DNA of 37,009 bases, from contig CALEJB010000020.1 in assembly GCA_937898675.1 (NCBI GenBank), positions 1 to 37,009 on the forward strand, in the 5' to 3' direction. Origin of the DNA: an uncultured Prevotellaceae bacterium. GTDB taxonomy: Bacteria; Bacteroidota; Bacteroidia; Bacteroidales; Muribaculaceae. Made by a program: the position numbers and the translations under genes. The notes under the pieces are model-generated. The model was not told where the DNA came from. It did not search any database and was given only the letters and a program-made list of their open reading frames with translations. This document shows positions 8,786-15,806 of the stretch, piece after piece; the stretch's first letter is position 1; every line of letters starts with the position of its first letter.

Positions 8786-9631
8786 TTATTTCCTGTAGGC
8801 GATGTTGTCTATCTCGCGCACGTCGCCGCAATACACGGTGATGCAGCCCACGATGTAGGGCGCGTCGTCCCAGCTGGCCACGGGCTGCAGCGTCACGCCG
8901 TCGCAAATCGAGAAGTACTCCACCTCCATCTCGGGCCAGGCGTTGAGCGTCGCCACCACCCAGTCGTGGGTCTGCTCCACGGTGTGGTCCTGACTGAACT
9001 CCACGCTGCGTTGCAGCGTGGCATATATCTGCGGCGCCACCTTGCGCACCGCGGGCGTCAGGCGCACGTTGCGGCTGCTCTTGGCGAGGCCGTCGGCCTC
9101 GCGCACGCACGGGCACTGCACGATGTCGATGGCATAGCCCAGTTGCTTGATCATCGCGCGGATGACGGCAATCTGCTGGAAGTCTTTTTCGCCAAAGTAG
9201 GCGCGGTCGGGCATCACCCATGAGAAGAGTTTGCTCACAATCTGGCACACGCCGTTGAAGTGGCCGGGACGCATGGCCCCTTCCATCACCTGTGCCACGG
9301 GACCCAGGTTAAACACGCGCGTGTCGGGCTCGGGATAGATTTCCTCCACCGTGGGCATAAACGCCACCGTGGCGCCGCACGACTCGAGCATGGCGGCGTC
9401 GCGCTCGGCGCTGCGGGGGTAGGTGCGCAGGTCGTCCTGGTTGTTGAACTGCGTGGGGTTGAGAAACACGCTCACCACCACCGCGTCGTTCTCACGCACG
9501 GCGCGCTCGACGAGCGACTTGTGCCCCTCGTGCAGGGCGCCCATCGTGGGCACCAGGCCTACTGACTTGCCATCCTTGCGCATGGACTCCACTGCCTCGC
9601 GCAACTCACTGACCCTGTTGATAATCTTCAT
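8786..9631 (-). CDS. panC: Pantothenate synthetase
   Basis: A 281-residue ATP-dependent ligase that joins pantoate and beta-alanine. It belongs to the HIGH-type nucleotidyltransferases: PTMGALHEGHKSL near residue 30 supplies the HxGH motif, VFLNPTQFN binds substrate, FGEKDFQQ is conserved in the family, and KSSRNVRL is the KMSKS equivalent. Length is typical. It is followed on the minus strand by panD, and a well-spaced Bacteroidetes promoter lies upstream. The two enzymes cover the last steps to pantothenate; no panB is seen in the window. Confidence 0.96.
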   Translation of the reverse strand: MKIINRVSELREAVESMRKDGKSVGLVPTMGALHEGHKSLVERAVRENDAVVVSVFLNPTQFNNQDDLRTYPRSAERDAAMLESCGATVAFMPTVEEIYPEPDTRVFNLGPVAQVMEGAMRPGHFNGVCQIVSKLFSWVMPDRAYFGEKDFQQIAVIRAMIKQLGYAIDIVQCPCVREADGLAKSSRNVRLTPAVRKVAPQIYATLQRSVEFSQDHTVEQTHDWVVATLNAWPEMEVEYFSICDGVTLQPVASWDDAPYIVGCITVYCGDVREIDNIAYRK

Positions 9632-9664
9632 TGATAACTAAATTAAAGATGTATAAACGGACTG

Positions 9665-9696
9665 CAAAAGTAATACTCTAAACCCACATAGGCAAA
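9665..9696 (-). promoter_or_regulatory. Bacteroidetes promoter for panC
   Basis: Minus-strand -7 box TACTTTTG (9665-9672) with a -33 TTTG (9693-9696). The 20-base spacing matches the Bacteroidetes consensus. The expected start site is about 30 bases before the panC ATG. Confidence 0.7.
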
Positions 9697-9699
9697 TTG

Positions 9700-10170
9700 C
9701 ATGCCAATTTTTTCCGCCACCCTTGCCAAAACAATGTAACATGCCGGCGGCCCCGATGAGGCACAATGCGCCGCAGCAAATCGCAGACTGCTGCAGGGTG
9801 TTGTCAAACAACATGAACAACAAATAACGACATGAACAACTTATTTTATTGAAACAGGCTACTTTAGGCCAAAAAAAAGTTGTTTTTGTTGTTGTTTGGC
9901 GGCGTGGCAGCACTGTAGCGTCGGAGGCGCAGACGGCCGCTATGGTGAGAAAAGCACTGAAAGTGCGCGATGTGAGCATAGCGAACTGTAAATGGGGCCG
10001 AGTGTGGTCCACAAACCCAGCGGGGCTGATGCTAATTACGCGAATGATACGAATTGTTGCGAATGATTATTCTTTCGTGTAATTCGCATTAAAAAAAGCG
10101 TGGGCCAAGTGCCATGCCAAGACCAAAAAAGCGATGATTTTTGGAAATAATGGGGGGATATGTGGAAAAA
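9700..10170. other. Gene-poor intergenic stretch with repeats and hairpins
   Basis: No convincing gene is present. Visible structure includes an exact 11-base direct repeat ACATGAACAAC (9811-9821 and 9830-9840) and complementary AACAAC-rich and GTTGTT-rich tracts around 9805-9840 and 9879-9897. A 10-bp stem with wobble pairs (9911-9920 with 9938-9947) and a GCACT-gaa-AGTGC hairpin (9954-9966) follow. It could be an old mobile element remnant or an RNA gene; I cannot decide from sequence alone. Confidence 0.4.
10020..10093 (+). repeat. Short intergenic repeat, copy R2
   Basis: GCGGGGCTG (10020-10028) and GTAATTCGCATTAAA (10079-10093) repeat the two blocks of copy R1. Between them is an array of GCGAATGAT/ACGAATT-like words. 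The block GCGGGGCT also starts the terminator hairpin at 17745. Confidence 0.55.
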
Positions 10171-10176
10171 GTATTG

Positions 10177-10184
10177 TATATTTG
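10177..10184 (+). promoter_or_regulatory. Bacteroidetes -7 box for the candidate structured RNA
   Basis: TATATTTG matches TAnnTTTG exactly. Transcription would start near 10190, at the foot of the first hairpin of the candidate RNA. No TTTG is seen at the usual -33 position. Confidence 0.5.
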
Positions 10185-10189
10185 CCCAC

Positions 10190-10445
10190 GCAATCGGGGG
10201 AGAAATCCCGATGAAGAAAGATAACAAAGCATTCGCTATTATTTCGCGTCCAGCCAAGAGCCTAGGAAACTCAATCATTGGATAACAAGCACGGAATAAT
10301 CAGTGACGGTGGCTTCGTATAGTGGCCTCCTGTACCTTAGTAGCAATGCTCACGCCTAAGGGCGTGGTGCATTCTTAGAGGTACCCGGGGTCCGCTCCTA
10401 GGCCGCCCCGTGCTGGACGCGATAAGGGGCATCACGCTTTTTCCT
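10190..10445 (+). ncRNA. Candidate structured non-coding RNA (unidentified)
   Basis: I do not recognise the family. Paired elements seen by eye: a 5' hairpin ATCGGG/CCCGAT (10193-10198 with 10207-10212); a perfect 11-bp closing stem (10244-10254 with 10412-10422); an inner perfect 8-bp stem GCCTAGGA/TCCTAGGC (10260-10267 with 10396-10403); small hairpins at 10276-10305 and 10308-10330; and a long arm GTACCT/AGGTAC (10332-10337 with 10379-10384) that contains AATGC/GCATT and a CACGCC-TAAG-GGCGTG tip. CGGGG (10386-10390) can also pair with CCCCG (10406-10410), which would make a pseudoknot with the 8-bp stem. A T-run (10438-10442) follows. The -7 box at 10177 supports transcription. It lies 70 bases before an EcoRI-type methyltransferase gene on the same strand. 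Confidence 0.6.
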
Positions 10446-10463
10446 TTTATTGCGCCCGCGGCG

Positions 10464-10503
10464 AGATTAATGGTTGATGCGCGACATGTTTAACCATTAA
10501 TCT
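10464..10503. promoter_or_regulatory. 12-bp inverted repeat upstream of the methyltransferase
   Basis: AGATTAATGGTT (10464-10475) and AACCATTAATCT (10492-10503) are perfect complements with a 16-base loop, ending 11 bases before the methyltransferase ATG. The T-run expected of a terminator is missing. It may be an operator or an mRNA hairpin that controls start access. Each arm contains ATTAAT. Confidence 0.6.
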
Positions 10504-10514
10504 GACCAGCCCTC

Positions 10515-11618
10515 ATGGCAAACGATGCGCTATCCAAGGCAAAAGAGGCCAAGAACGATGAGTTCTATACCCAGTACAACGATATCGAGAAGGAGGTGAA
10601 CGCCTATCTCGAATACAACCCCGATGTGTTCCGCGGCAAGACCGTCCTGTTGCCATGCGACGATCCCGAGTGGAGCAACTTCACCAAATATTTTGCACAA
10701 AATTTTGAGACATTCGGTCTCAAGAAACTGATTTCGACCAGTTACGCTCCCGAGAGCAAGAAAATCAAGACTTGGGAGCCCACGCTGTTCGAGACCGAGA
10801 AACCGCACTTTGATGCCGACAAGAGCAAGACCAACGGCAAAATCTTTGTCCTTGAGCGCGATGTGACGGGCGACGGCCGCATCAATGTGGAGGACTTGGA
10901 ATGGCAGTACCTGGAGGGCGACGGCGACTTCCGCAGCGAGGAAGTCTGCAAACTGCGTGACGAGGCTGATTTCATCATCACCAACCCGCCTTTCTCATTG
11001 TTTAGGGAATTCTTTGCTTGGGTCACGGAAGCAGATAAAAAGGTTTTGATGATTAGCAACAAGAATGCCGTCACTTACAAGGAAGTGTTTCCATATATTA
11101 AGGCAAATAAGTTGTGGTCTGGGGTAACCGAATGGGCAGGCGGCATGTGGTTTGAAACAAAGAATGAAATAGATTTTGATAAAGTTATTGAAGGCATCAA
11201 TATGAAAAATGTTCCTTCAATATGGTTCACAAATATTGACCATGGACGCCGCCACGAGCCACTATCTTTAATGACAATGGCCGATAACTTGAAGTTCAGC
11301 CGTCATAAAGAGATTAGAGGACGAGATGACTATCTGCACTATGACAATTATGATGCCATTGAGGTTCCCTATACTGATGCAATTCCTTCAGACTATGATG
11401 GCAAAATGGGTGTACCAATTACATTCCTTGAGAAATATTGTCCAGAACAATTTGAGATATTAGGAATTACTCAAAGAAATGACGACCCATATAAAACCAA
11501 GAGATATACCATTGACGAATATCCTAATGCAAATGATTTGAATGCAAGAGGCGTGATAATCGTAGATGGGCATCCTAAGTCCGTATATGCCAGAATATTA
11601 ATCCGCAAAAAGCAATAA
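10515..11618 (+). CDS. EcoRI-family adenine-specific DNA methyltransferase
   Basis: A 367-residue protein resembling the Adenine-specific methyltransferase EcoRI family (PF13651). The N-terminus has NDEFYTQYNDIEKE, a family-typical stretch; VLLPCDDPEWSNF probably shapes the AdoMet site; and the catalytic NPPF is at residues 157-160, followed by SLFREFFAWV. Before it lies an EF-hand-like loop (DVTGDGRINVEDLEW). Base composition changes after the NPPF codons: sample 60-base rows count 37 G+C at 10861 but 21 at 11041 and 15 at 11161. The gene therefore looks chimeric, with the specificity-bearing half possibly swapped. The next gene starts 3 bases after its stop, so the two form an operon. Target sequence is unknown. 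Confidence 0.85.
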   Translation: MANDALSKAKEAKNDEFYTQYNDIEKEVNAYLEYNPDVFRGKTVLLPCDDPEWSNFTKYFAQNFETFGLKKLISTSYAPESKKIKTWEPTLFETEKPHFDADKSKTNGKIFVLERDVTGDGRINVEDLEWQYLEGDGDFRSEEVCKLRDEADFIITNPPFSLFREFFAWVTEADKKVLMISNKNAVTYKEVFPYIKANKLWSGVTEWAGGMWFETKNEIDFDKVIEGINMKNVPSIWFTNIDHGRRHEPLSLMTMADNLKFSRHKEIRGRDDYLHYDNYDAIEVPYTDAIPSDYDGKMGVPITFLEKYCPEQFEILGITQRNDDPYKTKRYTIDEYPNANDLNARGVIIVDGHPKSVYARILIRKKQ

Positions 11619-11621
11619 GAT

Positions 11622-12782
11622 ATGAAAGCGACTTTACATACCGACATCACTGTTCGCGATATCTGCGAAGGGTTTATCTATAACGAGTTGGAGGGCAAAG
11701 GCTTGTTCGGCATGAACGGCAAGTTGACCATCCAGCCCGAGTATCAGCGCAACTATATCTATGCCAAGGGCGGCAAAGACATCGCCGTCATCGATTCGGT
11801 GCTCAAGGGTTATCCGCTGGGCATCATCTACTTTAACCAGGTGGGCGACCACTATGAGGTGCTTGACGGGCAGCAGCGCATCACCAGCCTGGGGCGCTTT
11901 GTGACGCACAAACTCGCTATCAAGGACAAGCACGGCATGCAGCAGTACATCGACGGCCTGGACAAGGAGGACCGCGAGCGGGTGCTCGACACGCGTCTGC
12001 TCATCTATGTGTGCAACGGCACCGAGAGCGAAATCAAGGAGTGGTTCCAGACCATCAACATCGTGGGCGTGGCGCTGAACAACCAGGAGAAACTCAACGC
12101 CATCTATTCGGGCCCGTTTGTTTCGGCGCTCAAGCAGGAGTTCAGCAATTCGCAGAACGCCAACATCCAAAAGTGGAGTGCCTACATCACCGGCAGCGCC
12201 GATCGCCAGGACTATCTGGAGCGCGCGTTGCAGTGGGTGAGCAAGGGGAATGTGGAGGGCTACATGAGCCTGCACCGCCAGGACACGGACATCACGCCCG
12301 TCAAGACCTACTTTAACGCGGTGCTGGACTGGGTGTCGGGCGTGTTTGCCGATGTGCTGCCCGAGATGCGCGGCCTGGAGTGGGGACGGCTGTATGAGCA
12401 ATACCACAGCAAGCCTTATAACAAGGATGCCGTCGCCCGGCGCGTGAGGGAACTGATGGCGGACGACTATGTGACCAACCACAAGGGCGTGTTTGAATAT
12501 GTCCTGGGCGGCGAACAGGACAAGAGCCTGCTTAACATCCGCGTGTTTGACAAGGCGACCATCACCCGCGTGTATCATCAGCAGACGCAGGCGGCCAAGG
12601 CGGCAGGCACGTCGAACTGCCCCGACTGCGCCATGAGCGGCACGGGCAACAGTACGCGCATTTGGAAACAAAGCGAGATGGACGCTGACCATGTGACGGC
12701 GTGGAGCAAGGGCGGCGCCACCGATGTGGGCAACTGCCAGATGCTGTGCAGGCACCACAACCGCAGCAAGGGGAACAAGTGA
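11622..12782 (+). CDS. DUF262 domain protein with C-terminal HNH nuclease
   Basis: A 386-residue protein. The N-terminal DUF262 (ParB/sulfiredoxin-like fold, as in GmrS and related defence nucleases) shows PEYQRNYIY, the spacing to IIYFNQV, and the DGQQRITSL motif at about residue 87. A helical middle follows. The C-terminus has a CxxC zinc pair (NCPDCAMSG) and a classical HNH core (DADHVTAWSKGGATDVGNCQ, then LCRHHNRSKGNK). It overlaps no gene and follows the methyltransferase by 3 bases. The pairing suggests a restriction-type defence unit in which the methyltransferase protects the host and this protein cuts DNA; that role is inference. Base composition is like the host's, unlike the second half of the methyltransferase. 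Confidence 0.85.
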   Translation: MKATLHTDITVRDICEGFIYNELEGKGLFGMNGKLTIQPEYQRNYIYAKGGKDIAVIDSVLKGYPLGIIYFNQVGDHYEVLDGQQRITSLGRFVTHKLAIKDKHGMQQYIDGLDKEDRERVLDTRLLIYVCNGTESEIKEWFQTINIVGVALNNQEKLNAIYSGPFVSALKQEFSNSQNANIQKWSAYITGSADRQDYLERALQWVSKGNVEGYMSLHRQDTDITPVKTYFNAVLDWVSGVFADVLPEMRGLEWGRLYEQYHSKPYNKDAVARRVRELMADDYVTNHKGVFEYVLGGEQDKSLLNIRVFDKATITRVYHQQTQAAKAAGTSNCPDCAMSGTGNSTRIWKQSEMDADHVTAWSKGGATDVGNCQMLCRHHNRSKGNK

Positions 12783-12787
12783 TTTTT

Positions 12788-12822
12788 TTCAGTTAGGAGT
12801 TAGGAGTGATGCGTTAGGGGTG
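12788..12822 (-). repeat. Heptamer stop-rich repeat, copy H (downstream of the GH10-like gene)
   Basis: On the minus strand: four degenerate heptamer units ending in AACTGAA, followed by an A-run. It lies past the stop and terminator of the minus-strand glycosidase gene, in its sense orientation. No start codon follows, so the element is not tied to initiation. Confidence 0.7.
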
Positions 12823-12840
12823 ACTTGACGCAACGATTAT

Positions 12841-12890
12841 AACAAGAGACAACTTGGACAACCGTGATGGTTATCCAAGTTGTCTTGTTT
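12841..12890. terminator. Terminator between convergent HNH and glycosidase genes
   Basis: A long stem (12841-12863 with 12869-12889, loop GTGAT) pairs about 20 bases with a two-base bulge and one mismatch, then runs into TTG/T-rich sequence. It sits between two convergent genes and can serve both. Confidence 0.85.
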
Positions 12891-12907
12891 GGTTGGCGGG
12901 AGCGGTG

Positions 12908-15550
12908 TTACTCGGGCCAGGTGTCGTTGAGCAGGTAGTCGATGAGCGCGCTGATGTCGCCGGGGTCGATTTCGCCGTTCTGGTCACAGTCGGCGTTGGG
13001 TTCGTTGACCTCGGTGCCGTTGAGCAGGTAGTCGATGAGGGCGCTGATGTCGCTGGGGTCAATGTTGCCGTCGCCGTTCACATCGCCGCGCGTCACGCCG
13101 CCGCTCTTGGTGAGGCGCCACACGGTGAAGTGCCCGCCGGGGTAGTACTGGTAGATGGTCACGCCCTTGTTGTCAACCTCGGCGTTGAGCCAGTCGTTCT
13201 GGTAACTGTTGGCGTTGGCGGCGGCCACATGCGGCACGCTGACGAGGGGCTGTGCTGCGTTGGCCTCGGCCACGGCAAAGCCGTCGCGGTAGTTCTCGAG
13301 GGTGGGGTAGAGGAAGTATTCCTTGCCGTCCCACGTGAAGGGGAACACGCCGTTGGTGGCGCCCTTGTTGGGCAGCGAGATGGCGGTGCCGTCGAGGTTG
13401 TCGTTGTCAAACAATGCCTTGACGGGCGCTGCGTTGCGGGTCACGCACAGCAGGGCGTCGTCGCCGTTGATGTCCTTGTAGTAGTTGACGAGCGAGCCGC
13501 TGTTGACGGTCCAGTCATCGATGTTGGCGATGTAGGAGTTGTCGAGGTCCACCTCGCCGCCGGTGATGGCGATGCGCGTCACGCCGCTGCTGGTGGCGCC
13601 CACGAGATAAATTTCACCGTCTTCAAGCAGGTTGCCGCGGGCAAATCCCAGGTTGTCGCTGCGGCCAAAGTTCACCAGTTCGGTGGGGAGGGTGTAGGTG
13701 ACCACGGCGTTGGTGTAGGGGTTGATGACCTTGAGCTCGGGGTTGCCTGTCCACGAGTTGGGGAAGGTGGCGTTGCTCACCACCAGGTTGCCGGCCTCGT
13801 CGCGGGTGAAGCCCGTGTTGGCACCGCCGGGATAGGTGAAGTGGGTGAGGCCCTCCGGGCCGATTTCATAGATGGTGGAGGTGGCCTTGTCGTTGACATA
13901 GAACTTGCCGTTCATGCCGAAGCCCTGACGGGCATCGTTGACAGCGACAAAGGCCTCGGTGTTGTTGAGTTCCCACACCTTGTCGATGTGGTAGGTGACC
14001 ACGCTGGGGTCGGGACCGTCGGGGCCGTCGCCGGCACCCAGATAGGCGGGCTCACTCTCGTTGCCGTAGCCGTCGATGACGCACACGGCATACCAGTAGC
14101 CGCTCTGGTAGGCGCCGGGCAGGTCGAAACTGGGGCTGTAGGTGACGCCAATCATGTAGTCGCTCTTGATGCCGTCAAAGTTGGTGCTGGAGGCGCTGGC
14201 CTTGCTATAAGCCTCGGGCACGGCATAGACCGAGTACTTGACCAGGGTGCCCTGCTGGGCGGTCCACGACAGCGTGGAGCCGTTGCTGGTCAGGTTGGCG
14301 GGCGCGCTGTAGCCCGGGGCGGTCTTCCAAGTCACTGCGGGAATGAGCGCAGGGTGCTGGAACACGTTGGCGAGCAGGTAGTTGCCCAGTCCGCCCACGC
14401 CTCCGTTCTGGCCGTTGACATTCTTGGCGCTGTAGAGCACCGCGCCGGGGGCGTTGTCCTGGGTGTACTGGCGGGAGTAGTTGATTTGCTGCACAATCTC
14501 GGCCCAATTGCTGGTGTTGTTGGCATCGGCGAGGAACGAGATGCTGTGGCTGGCATAGTGGTGGCGCCCAAAGTGCTTGGCGATGTAGCTCCACCAGTCG
14601 GTGAGGGGGCCAAAGGGGTTGGTGGAGTGGTTGGTCTTCCAGTAGAGCTGGGGCGAGATGTAGTCGATGGTGCCCTCTTCGAGCCATGCCAGCGGGTCGC
14701 TGAAGATGCCGTTGTACTGCCAGTCGCTGCCCTTGGGGCAGGGGGTGACGCCGTGCTTGCTGGCCGAGGTGCTGGCGGTGCCTGCCACGCCGGCGGGACC
14801 GATGCCAAAGCGCACCTCGGGCTTGACCTCCTGAATCATGTTATACACGTCGGCCACCATGAGGTTGACATTGTGCCGGCGCCAGTCGCCAAAGGTCATG
14901 CCGCTGCCCGAGTTCTGCCACAGGCTATAGTCGCCGGCGGCACTGCTGGTGGGGATGCCGCTGGGATAGAAGTAGTCGTCAAAGATGACACCGTCCACAT
15001 CATAGTTGGTGATGATCTCGCGGATGACATTCACGATGCGCTCGCGGGTCTCGGGCAAGCCTGGGTTGAGGATGGTGTAGGTGTCATAGGTGAGCAGCAT
15101 GCCCGAGTTCTTGAGGGCCTGGTCCTGGGCGGTGTTCCAGTTGGTGCCCGAACTCCAGCGGTAGGGGTTGATCCACACGTGGCACTGGATGCCGCGGGCG
15201 TGGCACTGCTCGACGCAGTACTGCAGGGGGTCATAGCCCGGGTCCTTGCCGCGGGTGCCCGTCAGGTAGCTCGACCAGGGCTCGTAGCTCGACTGATAGA
15301 ACGCGTCGCACATCGTGCGCGCCTGGAAAAAGATGGCGTTCATGTTCTGGGCCTTGAAGTTGTCGAGGTAGGCATTGAGCTCGTTCTTCTGGGCCGAGGC
15401 GTTGTTCACCGTGGTGGGCCAGTCGATGCGATAAACGGTGGCGAGCCATGCGGCGCGCATCTCGCGCTTGCGGGCTTCCTGGGCCTGCACGAGGGTGCCG
15501 GCCGTCAGCGCACACGCGATAATCAGCAATAGAAATCGTTTCATTTTCAT
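12908..15550 (-). CDS. Secreted GH10-like glycoside hydrolase (DUF187/DigH type) with dockerin-like repeats
   Basis: An 880-residue exported protein. The start at 15550 (MKMKRFLLLIIACA) gives a clean signal peptide ending near AQA; an in-frame ATG further upstream would spoil it. The N-terminal catalytic region begins REMRAAWLATVYRIDWP, typical of the DUF187/DigH glycosylhydrolase-like family acting on peptidoglycan-like or other glycans. YDVDGVIFDDYFYP and IDYISPQLYWK are matching barrel strands. An FN3-like domain and a long beta-propeller-like region of unclear role follow. The C-terminus carries two dockerin-like calcium loops (DVNGDGNIDPSDISALIDYL and a second copy). A -7 box lies about 50 bases upstream. 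Confidence 0.88.
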   Translation of the reverse strand: MKMKRFLLLIIACALTAGTLVQAQEARKREMRAAWLATVYRIDWPTTVNNASAQKNELNAYLDNFKAQNMNAIFFQARTMCDAFYQSSYEPWSSYLTGTRGKDPGYDPLQYCVEQCHARGIQCHVWINPYRWSSGTNWNTAQDQALKNSGMLLTYDTYTILNPGLPETRERIVNVIREIITNYDVDGVIFDDYFYPSGIPTSSAAGDYSLWQNSGSGMTFGDWRRHNVNLMVADVYNMIQEVKPEVRFGIGPAGVAGTASTSASKHGVTPCPKGSDWQYNGIFSDPLAWLEEGTIDYISPQLYWKTNHSTNPFGPLTDWWSYIAKHFGRHHYASHSISFLADANNTSNWAEIVQQINYSRQYTQDNAPGAVLYSAKNVNGQNGGVGGLGNYLLANVFQHPALIPAVTWKTAPGYSAPANLTSNGSTLSWTAQQGTLVKYSVYAVPEAYSKASASSTNFDGIKSDYMIGVTYSPSFDLPGAYQSGYWYAVCVIDGYGNESEPAYLGAGDGPDGPDPSVVTYHIDKVWELNNTEAFVAVNDARQGFGMNGKFYVNDKATSTIYEIGPEGLTHFTYPGGANTGFTRDEAGNLVVSNATFPNSWTGNPELKVINPYTNAVVTYTLPTELVNFGRSDNLGFARGNLLEDGEIYLVGATSSGVTRIAITGGEVDLDNSYIANIDDWTVNSGSLVNYYKDINGDDALLCVTRNAAPVKALFDNDNLDGTAISLPNKGATNGVFPFTWDGKEYFLYPTLENYRDGFAVAEANAAQPLVSVPHVAAANANSYQNDWLNAEVDNKGVTIYQYYPGGHFTVWRLTKSGGVTRGDVNGDGNIDPSDISALIDYLLNGTEVNEPNADCDQNGEIDPGDISALIDYLLNDTWPE

Positions 15551-15601
15551 GTTAATGCAATATTTTAGATGTGAATAAACAGTATTGTGGTTAATAATTG
15601 C

Positions 15602-15609
15602 CAAAGTTA
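15602..15609 (-). promoter_or_regulatory. Bacteroidetes -7 box for the GH10-like gene
   Basis: Minus-strand TAACTTTG, 52 bases before the chosen start codon, which supports the 15550 start over the upstream in-frame ATG at 15604. Confidence 0.6.
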
Positions 15610-15659
15610 TGAATTATATTCAATATTTTTGACATTTTTACATTTTTTATTATTAGAAC

Positions 15660-15690
15660 TTTGTCCAAAGGATTTTTTTTTTCACCTTTG
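15660..15690 (+). promoter_or_regulatory. Probable promoter of the DUF6249-sigma operon
   Basis: TTTG (15660-15663) and CACCTTTG (15683-15690) are 19 bases apart, as in Bacteroidetes promoters; one base of the TA dinucleotide is off consensus. It would leave a leader of about 110 bases. Confidence 0.45.
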
Positions 15691-15806
15691 TGCAACTTTT
15701 TGGGCCGGCTGGTGCGTCTAATGCATGACAGCCGGCCAGTAAAGGGCCCCGCCCCGAGCACCGGCCAATTCAAAAATCAGTAAAACAGAAAATTAAACTT
15801 AAAAAA

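Noticed and set aside
9638..10082. Overlapping small open frames on both strands (124 and 77 codons)
   Set aside because: There is no domain, no promoter-start agreement and no preferred strand. The DNA is better explained by repeats and hairpins.
10036..10278. Small minus-strand open frame (80 codons) over the RNA candidate
   Set aside because: It runs through the promoter and first hairpins of the RNA candidate, with no start context and no family resemblance.
10190..10445. Retron-type RNA (paired ends like a1/a2)
   Set aside because: There is a closing stem, but no reverse transcriptase gene nearby.
11622..12782. IscB-like nuclease next to an omega RNA
   Set aside because: The protein has an HNH domain but no RuvC-like region; its N-terminus is DUF262.
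12854..15532. Long open frame (892 codons) opposite the GH10-like gene
   Set aside because: It is a GC-driven shadow: the other strand has a signal peptide, a catalytic domain and dockerin loops, while this frame is Val/Gly/Ala-rich low-complexity sequence.
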